Translations under genes and position numbers: made by a program
Assembly: GCF_014653785.1 (NCBI RefSeq)
Contig: NZ_BNAS01000001.1
Location: 605,898-669,897, forward strand
Direction of reading: 5' to 3'
DNA: 64,000 nucleotides
From: Promicromonospora soli
GTDB lineage: Bacteria; Actinomycetota; Actinomycetes; Actinomycetales; Cellulomonadaceae
Notes under the pieces: generated by a model
What the model was told of the DNA's origin: nothing
The model's database searches: none
What the model saw: only the letters and a program-made list of their open reading frames with translations
Shown: piece by piece, positions 58,558-64,000 of the stretch
How the letters are laid out: the number at the start of each line of letters is the position of its first letter
How positions within the stretch are numbered: position 1 is the first letter of the stretch

Positions 58558-59076
58558 CTAGGAGAGGATGCCAGCCTGGAGTCGCGTGGCGTGCTGTCGA
58601 ACGATCTGCTTGAGTTCCACCGGAAGATTCGCCATGTGTTCCTGACGCTTGGCTCGCCACGACTCCTGCGTGAACGTCTCTGAACCAGCGGCCTTAGAGA
58701 GCGCATAAACCGCACGGTCGATGCGACGTGCAGTGTCAACGACATCCTCCGGGTCATTTACCTCGATCGCCACGAGTGCGCTGTTCAGCCGATCTACTAT
58801 CGGCCAGACCTCCACCTTCTCTACCGTCGACTTCAGTTCGGATTCAGCCAGCGCAAGCTGCCTGAGCGAGGTGATGCCATGGTAGGTGGCAGCAAGGAAC
58901 TGGCCCACGCGTTCGGTCATCGCGATGCGCCTCTGCTCCGCAGCCCTCGATTCATCAAGCATCTTCGCTGAGTCCGTCTGCTGGCGGGTAGTGAGCCACG
59001 ACCCTAGAGTTGCGATTCCCGCGCCGACGATCGTGCCGACGAGAACAGAAGCAGCGTCTGGATCGATCGTGGGCAT
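58558..59076 (-). CDS. small membrane-anchored helical protein, unknown
   Basis: A 172-residue protein of no known family. ATG 59076 gives MPTIDPDAASVLVGTIVGAG with one N-terminal membrane helix (about residues 9-30) followed by a cytoplasmic helical region (TRQQTDSAKMLDESRAAEQRR, LAESELKSTVEKVEVWPIVD) to the C-terminus. Similar single-helix proteins with a coiled cytoplasmic tail are frequent in actinobacterial genomic islands, sometimes next to defence genes, but I cannot assign a function. Its codon usage looks less GC-extreme than that of core genes. It is read opposite to the other cassette 3 genes and is followed by a strong terminator. Confidence 0.6.
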   Translation of the reverse strand: MPTIDPDAASVLVGTIVGAGIATLGSWLTTRQQTDSAKMLDESRAAEQRRIAMTERVGQFLAATYHGITSLRQLALAESELKSTVEKVEVWPIVDRLNSALVAIEVNDPEDVVDTARRIDRAVYALSKAAGSETFTQESWRAKRQEHMANLPVELKQIVRQHATRLQAGILS

Positions 59077-59172
59077 GCCGAGAACATACCGCGTGGTACC
59101 GGCTGCATCTGATCGTCGCTGCTCGGACAAGGCCGAGCAGCGACTCGGGCCTCGCGATTCACCGGACACGGC

Positions 59173-59396
59173 CTAGTACTACGGCCGTAGATTGGGGCTG
59201 TGGCCTGCCGTTTCGCGTCTACGGTAGTGGGCGGTGCGGGCTCGGTGTTGGTGGCGTCGTAGCCAGCGGGACCAGGACAGGATTTGCTCGGTGGTCGCGC
59301 GGGTGCGAGACGGCGCGCCACCAGCACCGAGCCCACTCCCAGCGACGAGACGACATCACCCACGGTCAGCGACCTGATCTACGGCTGTAGTACTAG
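59173..59396. mobile_element. MITE-like element with 20-bp terminal inverted repeats
   Basis: CTAGTACTACGGCCGTAGAT (59173-59192) and, inverted, 59377-59396 match at 19 of 20 positions. A further inner inverted pair, 59238-59256 and 59316-59334, matches at 18 of 19. At 224 bp without a gene it fits a miniature inverted-repeat element or remnant. It abuts repeat copy C directly. No target duplication is certain (CTAG at each tip). No related transposase is present in the window. Confidence 0.7.
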
Positions 59397-59769
59397 TGCC
59401 TCCGGCGGGCACCGCAGGAGTCAAGAGGATCGAGGGGACCGCGGTGTCCCTGCTCCTACGTCATCCATTGGCTTGATCGGGACCTGACACCGAACCCGCC
59501 GGCAGTGCAACAGGTCCCGCCCGACCAGAGAGCACCACCGCACCTGGAGCTGGACGGCGGGACCTGTTGCACTGCCGGCAGAACCGATGTCCGAGACGTG
59601 CCCGCGCCAACGGATGACGGAGGATCAGGGACCCCGAGCCGGGAGTATGGCTGAGGCCCAGACCCGCACTGGCGACCTGGGGAATTACACGAGAGTTACA
59701 CGGGAGCATGAGAAACGGCGGCAAACACTGCACAACGTCGAGAGACGAAAATGCAGGTCAGCCGCCGTT
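59397..59769 (+). repeat. hairpin-rich repeat element, copy C
   Basis: Third copy, starting GCCTCCGGCGGGCACC. It has the longest perfect stem of the family: 24-bp arms at 59498-59521 and 59556-59579, 34-nt loop. TTACAC at 59685 and 59696 are spaced 11 bp. The end hairpin GGCGGC ... GCCGCC ends 22 bp before the rnpB 3' end, the same distance as in copy B to att site 2. No gene inside. Confidence 0.85.
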
Positions 59770-59790
59770 CTGCGGTTGCGACCGAGGTCG

Positions 59791-60197
59791 TGCGGACGAG
59801 CCGGTCTGTACGCCGGGTTCTGTTCCCGCGCAGGGTTACCCCCGCGCGGGCGACGGTCATCCATCTAGGCCCTGCGTTGCCGCAGGGCTCGAGCGGTCTA
59901 CCCGACTGTGCCTCTCCGAAGAGAGTCGGGCGGGCAGCCCTCAAACACAGTCTGTCTGACCTTGCTCCAGGTGGGGTTTACCTAGCCGCTACCGTCACCG
60001 GCAGCGCTGGTGGTCTCTTACACCACCGTTTCACCCTTACCCCCGGTCCTGGGACCGGAGGCGGTCTGTTTTCTGTGGCACTGTCCCGCGGGTCGCCCCG
60101 GGTGGCTGTTAACCACCACCTTGCCCTGTGGAGCCCGGACGTTCCTCGGCGGGTGCCCGGGGGCACCCAACGCGACCGTCCGACCGACTCGTCCGCA
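59791..60197 (-). ncRNA. rnpB: RNase P RNA (bacterial type A)
   Basis: The catalytic RNA that trims the 5' leader of pre-tRNAs. Read on the minus strand, the conserved core is clear: GAGGAACGTCCGGGCTCC near the 5' end (P4 region), then GGGTAAGGGTGAAACGGTGG and AACAGAACCCGGCGTACAG near the 3' end. The termini pair as P1: GCGGACGAG at the 5' end with CTCGTCCGC at the 3' end. About 407 nt, normal for actinobacteria; end points are estimated from P1. The gene is intact and its last 30 bases also form the core of four putative attachment sites, so insertions to its left have rebuilt its 3' end. Confidence 0.95.
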
Positions 60198-60255
60198 GGA
60201 AGAATCCTACCTGCCTATGCAACTACACCGGAGCAGCCTCAACAGGTTCGCCCCG

Positions 60256-60639
60256 TCACACGTCCACGCGGTAGCTGAGCGCCAGCTCGTCCCCCGACAT
60301 CCCCCGGATTCCCCAGTTCTCGCGCGCGCTCTCCAGGATCACGATCTCCAGATCCTCGGCGGCGAGCCCGAGTCGCGGTGCAACCGAGTCGTACAGCGCG
60401 GCGATCAGGGCTCGCTTGGCCTCGCGGCTACGACCGGTGAAGCAGACGATCTCCACGACGAGGTAGGCGTCCGAGCGCGGAGCGACCAGGTCGCCGTCGT
60501 CCAGGAGGAGGAAGCGGTGGAACCGCTTGTCCGCAGGAAGCCTCCAGGTGCTGACCAGTGCCTCGTGCAGCGCGTCGGAGATCTCTCCGCGCCGCTCATC
60601 CCACACCGACCGGTTCCCGTACACCTTGATCTGCGCCAT
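60256..60639 (-). CDS. tautomerase-family protein lacking the N-terminal proline
   Basis: A 127-residue protein of the 4-oxalocrotonate tautomerase superfamily in its fused form: AQIKVYGNRSVWDERRGEIS at the N-terminus, PADKRFHRFLLLDDGDLVAP and EIVCFTGRSREAKRALIAAL typical of the DUF1904-like group. Characterised relatives use Pro1 (after Met removal) as general base, but here residue 2 is Ala (codon GCG), so tautomerase activity is doubtful. ATG 60639 is chosen because homologues begin MPxxKVYG; three more residues would come from ATG 60648. It follows rnpB by 58 bp and is read in the same direction. Confidence 0.7.
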   Translation of the reverse strand: MAQIKVYGNRSVWDERRGEISDALHEALVSTWRLPADKRFHRFLLLDDGDLVAPRSDAYLVVEIVCFTGRSREAKRALIAALYDSVAPRLGLAAEDLEIVILESARENWGIRGMSGDELALSYRVDV

Positions 60640-60689
60640 GTTCGCCAACCCTAGTGAGCCGCCTTGCCCGGCGACCTTAGGCTGGGCGC

Positions 60690-61517
60690 GTGATGCTGCT
60701 CCTCCCGCCCTCCGAGGGCAAGACGCCCGCGCCCGACGGCGCCGCTCCCCTCGACCTGAACGCGCTGGCCCACCCGGAGCTCACTGCGCGGCGCGAGCAG
60801 GTCCTGTCCGGCCTGGCGAAGGTCAGCGCGCAGCCCGGGGCGACGTCGGCACTGGGCGTGAGCGACGGACTCGCCGACGAGGTGGCCCGGAACACGGCGC
60901 TCCGCGAGGCGCCAGCGGCCCGCGCGGCCGAGGTCTACACGGGCGTCCTGTACGCGGCCGCCGGCCTGGCCACCCTGCCCGACGGCGCCGCGCGGCGCGC
61001 CCAGGAGAGCGTCCTCACCTTCTCCGGCCTGTGGGGCGTTGTCGCTCCCGGCGACCGCATCCCCGCGTACCGGCTCAGCATGGGCGTCGGGCTCCCCGAC
61101 GTCGGCAGGCTCGCCACCTTCTGGAAGCCCGCCCTCACCGAGGTCCTCGATGCGCGGGCCGCGGGCGACGTCGTCGTCGACTGCCGCTCCGCGACGTACG
61201 TCGCCGCGTGGCGGCCGAGGACGACGGGCGCCGCGGCAGCCGAGTGGGTCGAGGTGCGTGTGCTGCGCGAGACCGACGGCAAGCGGACCGTCGTCTCGCA
61301 CAACGCCAAGCACACGCGGGGCGTGCTGGCCGGACACCTGCTGCGCCGGGAGGCCGAGGCCCGGACCAGCGAGGACGTGCTCAAGGCCGCGCAGGAGCTC
61401 GTGGGTTCCGTGATGCTCACCGAGATCGGCTCGGGCAAGGACCAGACCCTGATCGAGGCGAACCTGCTGGACGGCAAGCCCCGCGGCCCGCGGACGCTGG
61501 AGCTCGTTCTCGCTTGA
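60690..61517 (+). CDS. yaaA: peroxide stress protein YaaA (DUF328)
   Basis: A 275-residue protein of the YaaA family, which in Escherichia coli lowers free iron during peroxide stress. Conserved segments are MLLLPPSEGKTPAPDG, LTFSGLWGVVAPGDRIPAYR (with GLYG-like turn), YRLSMGVGLPDVG, DCRSATYVAAW and VSHNAKHTRGVLAGHLL. The length and all these blocks match the family. GTG 60690 or ATG 60693 may serve as start. It is divergent from the tautomerase-like gene and is followed by a very long inverted repeat. Confidence 0.9.
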   Translation: MMLLLPPSEGKTPAPDGAAPLDLNALAHPELTARREQVLSGLAKVSAQPGATSALGVSDGLADEVARNTALREAPAARAAEVYTGVLYAAAGLATLPDGAARRAQESVLTFSGLWGVVAPGDRIPAYRLSMGVGLPDVGRLATFWKPALTEVLDARAAGDVVVDCRSATYVAAWRPRTTGAAAAEWVEVRVLRETDGKRTVVSHNAKHTRGVLAGHLLRREAEARTSEDVLKAAQELVGSVMLTEIGSGKDQTLIEANLLDGKPRGPRTLELVLA

Positions 61518-61523
61518 GCCGCC

Positions 61524-61596
61524 CTCTTTGTTGTGGGCACGATCGTTGCGTCTACGCGCCCGTTTTAGGCGCAACGATCGCGCCCACAACAAAGAG
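61524..61596. repeat. 73-bp near-perfect inverted repeat after yaaA
   Basis: Arms of 27 bp (61524-61550 and 61570-61596) match at 26 positions, with a 19-nt loop; each arm contains CTCTTTGTTGTGGGC. GCGCC/GGCGC at the loop allow an alternative pairing. It begins 7 bp after the yaaA stop and would end transcription, but it is far longer than needed, so a small mobile palindrome is also possible. Confidence 0.75.
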
Positions 61597-61648
61597 AAAG
61601 CTGGGTAGCTCTGGTGCTGGCGCCCTCCGACCGGTTGGATGACCGGTC

Positions 61649-62953
61649 ATGGAGACAAGAAGCCTGACGGGCGCCCGAATAGCAGTGGCCGCGGCGTTCT
61701 TCGCGCAGGGCTTCGTCTTCATCAGCCTGACCACCCGCCTGCCGCGGTTCCTGGAGCGGTGGGGGCTCGACGAGGTCGCCCTCTCGCTGCTGCTGCTCAT
61801 GATGGTGCTGCTGGCCGGCGTCGGCTCGCTGGTCACCGAGCGCGCGGCGCGGCATGTCGGCAGCGCGGTGATGCTGCGGCTCGGCCTCGGGCTGATCGTC
61901 GTCGCCGTCCCCGTGCTCACGCTCGCCCCCGCGATCGGCTTCTTCGTGGGTGGGGTGGCCCTCTACGGCATCGCGCTAGGTCTGGTCGACGCCACCACCA
62001 ACATGCAGGGCGTCGACCTCGAACACCGGTACGGCCGCCCCATCCTGCCGTCGTCCCACGGCTACTGGACCACCGGTGGCATCATCGCCGCCGTGGTGGC
62101 ACTCGCCACCGGGCACCTCTCCCCCGAGCTCGGCGCGTTCGTCGTCCTGGTCCCGATGGCCATCGCGTTCGCGCCGTTCATCCCGCGCGCCACGGACGTC
62201 GCGGGGGTGTCCGACGGCGGACCCGGCCACGTGGTCCCGACGGAAGCCGCGGCTGCCACGTCGGGTCCTGTCCCGTCGGACGCAGCTCCGATCCCGTGGC
62301 GGCCCATCTGGCTGGTAGGAGCGGGGCTGGTCGTGTTCTACATGGTCGACACCACAGCAGCGGCCTGGGGACCGGTCTACCTCGCGCGTTCGTTCGACGC
62401 ACCCGGCAACCTGGTGGCGCTCGCCACCTTCCCCTACCTCGTGACGTCGATAGTGGTTCGCCTGGCGGGCGGGCAGCTCGTGACGCGGTTCGGCGTGGCT
62501 CCGGTGCTCCGGATCGGAGCGATCATCGCCTGCGGGGCGCTGGCGCTGGTGGCGCTCGCGCCGTCGTGGCCCCTCGCGGTCGCCGGCTTCACGGTGCTCG
62601 GCGCGGCGATCGCCCTCGTGGCGCCGCTCAGCTTCTCGGCCGCGGGCCGGATCGCCGCGGGCACGGCGGGCACGGCAGCCGACCCCGTTGCCGGTGCAGC
62701 AACCGGCCCGGCGCCCGAGCCCGACCGTGCCCGTACCGACGCCGTGATCGCGCGCTTCAACCAGTTCAACTACGTGGGCGCGCTGCTCGGCTCGGTGGCC
62801 ACCGGGTTCGTGGGGGCGGAAAACCTCCGCCTCGGGTTCGCCCTGCCCGCCGTCCTGGTGCTTGCGCTGGTGCCGCTCGCGCCGGCCTTCGCCCGCGGAA
62901 CGCTGAAGCGTCCGGGCGGCCAACCGGTCGCCGGCCCGGTCAGCCGTCCGTAG
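61649..62953 (+). CDS. MFS transporter
   Basis: A 434-residue major facilitator with eleven or twelve predicted helices. The N-terminal half (FAQGFVFISLTTRLPRFLER, LLLLMMVLLAGVGSLVTERA, GIALGLVDATTNMQGV) matches MFS proteins of the YbjJ type, and NQFNYVGALLGSVATGFVGA the last helices. Two Ala/Pro-rich loops (about 195-215, and the region before VIARFNQF) are longer than usual. Substrate unknown. ATG 61649 is chosen; no distinct ribosome site is visible apart from GGTTGGATGACCGGTC upstream. It lies 52 bp right of the long inverted repeat and is convergent with the hydrolase gene across 6 bp. Confidence 0.82.
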   Translation: METRSLTGARIAVAAAFFAQGFVFISLTTRLPRFLERWGLDEVALSLLLLMMVLLAGVGSLVTERAARHVGSAVMLRLGLGLIVVAVPVLTLAPAIGFFVGGVALYGIALGLVDATTNMQGVDLEHRYGRPILPSSHGYWTTGGIIAAVVALATGHLSPELGAFVVLVPMAIAFAPFIPRATDVAGVSDGGPGHVVPTEAAAATSGPVPSDAAPIPWRPIWLVGAGLVVFYMVDTTAAAWGPVYLARSFDAPGNLVALATFPYLVTSIVVRLAGGQLVTRFGVAPVLRIGAIIACGALALVALAPSWPLAVAGFTVLGAAIALVAPLSFSAAGRIAAGTAGTAADPVAGAATGPAPEPDRARTDAVIARFNQFNYVGALLGSVATGFVGAENLRLGFALPAVLVLALVPLAPAFARGTLKRPGGQPVAGPVSRP

Positions 62954-62959
62954 ATCAGC

Positions 62960-64000
62960 TCAGCGCACGTCGATGTAGATCGGGTTCGTGTAGAGCCAGG
63001 TGTCCGCCCACGGGTCGCCGTCGTTGTCGGCATGGGGCAGGGGTCCCGTGGGGTCGACCGACGCTCCGAGATAGCCGGCGCCGTGGCGGTTGCCGTCGCT
63101 GCCGCGCAGGCGGACGTAGCAGGACTCGGTGATGCGGCCGAGCGGGATGCGCAGGCCGTAGGTGCCGGAACGGCCGCTGGTGTCGACCTGCTCGACGACG
63201 CGCGTCTCGGGCGCACGCCAGGTGTCCCGGTCGGTCGACGGTCCCGTGACGGTGCCCCGGATCACGTCGAGGTGAGCGAGCCGGGGCAGCACCCCATGCG
63301 GGTTGGGCCGGTGCGCGCTGCGCACCGTGACCCTCAGCTCCACGGAGGTCCCGCGCTCCACAGTGAGCCGGCCGCCGAGAGTGGTGCCGGTGGCGCGATC
63401 CCGACCCGCGGCGACGAGCCGCACGTCGATTCCGTCCACGAGATGTCCGTGGTCCACCCAGACCCGGCCGCGGCGGAGGCCGCCCATGACGTCGAGATAG
63501 CCGTGCCGGGTCACGCCGACGTGGGTGCGGCTGAACTCGCCCGGCCAGAAGTCGCTTCCCGGCTGAGGTGTCCCGGTGTCGACGGGGGACGGCTTCCAGC
63601 CGAGGGAGTCGAAGGTCTCACCGGCCGGCATGTCGCCGTCGCGCCAGGTGTCCCAGATGGTGCGGTGGTTGTCGGAGTTGGACGTGATCGAGAACAGGGT
63701 GCCCTCGGCCAGCATCGCGTCCCACATGCCGCCGACGGTGGCAGTCATCCAGTCGAAGCCTCCGAACGTGCGGTAGGCCTCGAGCGGGTAGCCGGAGAAC
63801 GAGTCCGTACGCGGCGCGTTGCTGTACTCGCCCCGCTGGGCCCGCGTGCTGCCGCGGTACGCGACCCAGGCAGGATCGGCGTCGCCCTGGGCACCCGGCG
63901 CACCTTCCATGCCCACGCAGATGCCGGCCGCAGCGTCGCGCCACGCCCGCATCTCGTGGGGCGAGTCGATGCCGAGCCGGGACGGGTGGTTGGCCAGCAT
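62960..64000 (-). CDS. PHP-domain metallohydrolase, 3' part
   Basis: The C-terminal 346 residues of a gene whose start lies beyond the window edge (the frame is open at 64000). LANHPSRLGIDSPHEMRAWR and TLFSITSNSDNHRTIWDTWR contain the His/Asp/Asn pattern of PHP-type or CehA/McbA-like metal-dependent phosphoesterases; the remaining ~150 residues are beta-rich (GHLVDGIDVRLVAAGRDRAT, SCYVRLRGSDGNRHGAGYLG). The same C-terminal type is seen in secreted hydrolases, but the signal region is not visible here. Substrate unknown. The stop at 62960 is 6 bp from the MFS stop (convergent). Confidence 0.75.
   Translation of the reverse strand: MLANHPSRLGIDSPHEMRAWRDAAAGICVGMEGAPGAQGDADPAWVAYRGSTRAQRGEYSNAPRTDSFSGYPLEAYRTFGGFDWMTATVGGMWDAMLAEGTLFSITSNSDNHRTIWDTWRDGDMPAGETFDSLGWKPSPVDTGTPQPGSDFWPGEFSRTHVGVTRHGYLDVMGGLRRGRVWVDHGHLVDGIDVRLVAAGRDRATGTTLGGRLTVERGTSVELRVTVRSAHRPNPHGVLPRLAHLDVIRGTVTGPSTDRDTWRAPETRVVEQVDTSGRSGTYGLRIPLGRITESCYVRLRGSDGNRHGAGYLGASVDPTGPLPHADNDGDPWADTWLYTNPIYIDVR

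Overview
This 64 kb window reads as chromosome of a high-GC Gram-positive actinobacterium. The basis is the strongly GC-biased third codon position, frequent GTG/TTG starts, and the actinobacterial gene order sucB - lipB - lipA - DUF4191 - glnA and glnE - glnA2 - panB - SPOR - ppgK. Together with a ricin-repeat arabinofuranosidase and a polyphosphate glucokinase this suggests Micrococcales, probably near Promicromonosporaceae or Cellulomonadaceae; that placement is inference from gene content, not a phylogeny.

Layout. 1-11.4 kb is mostly core: end of the 2-oxoglutarate dehydrogenase E2 gene, a TIGR01777 epimerase, a membrane pseudokinase, an oxidoreductase, lipoate synthesis (lipB, lipA) and glnA with a GlnR-like site. 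A nuclease-like gene flanked by two copies of a palindromic repeat interrupts it. 11.4-24.3 kb is accessory: a repeat element behind glnA, a decaying GntR/GNAT/lipoprotein set, a Tat lipoprotein carbonic anhydrase, a divergent PGM1-type ATP-grasp ligase and class II amidotransferase, a Tet(M)-like ribosome protection GTPase, and an EamA exporter with a divergent LysR regulator. 24.3-30.6 kb is a five-gene operon joining a Ser/Thr kinase, a J-like protein, a GrpE-like protein, an Hsp70 and a TPR/TM/OmpA protein. 30.7-41.3 kb returns to core: a TmrB-like gene, glnE, glnA2, panB, ppgK, a STAS protein, DUF3467 and helR. 41.3-53.9 kb is a mixed set of small enzymes, regulators, two transport or secretion functions and a secreted GH127 enzyme under a LacI-type operator.

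53.9-60.2 kb is the most unusual part. The minus-strand RNase P RNA gene (59791-60197) is intact, and its last ~30 bp recur three more times to its left in the same orientation (54042, 55633, 56926). This divides the DNA into small cassettes carrying a DHFR-like reductase, a membrane protein, an APH-like kinase, a deoxyribosyltransferase-like protein and unknown genes. A ~360-400 bp hairpin-rich repeat (two copies here, one inverted behind glnA), pairs of direct repeats spaced exactly 11 bp, and GTTGGAATTCCAAC palindromes surround these junctions. I interpret the region as tandem integration of small elements at the rnpB 3' end; no integrase gene is present in the window. The right edge holds yaaA, an MFS transporter and the 3' part of a PHP-type hydrolase.

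Nitrogen control links glnA, glnE and glnA2: GlnA keeps the adenylylation tyrosine that GlnE would modify, whereas GlnA2 has lost it. No CRISPR array, tRNA, 16S/23S/5S rRNA or transposase gene was seen.
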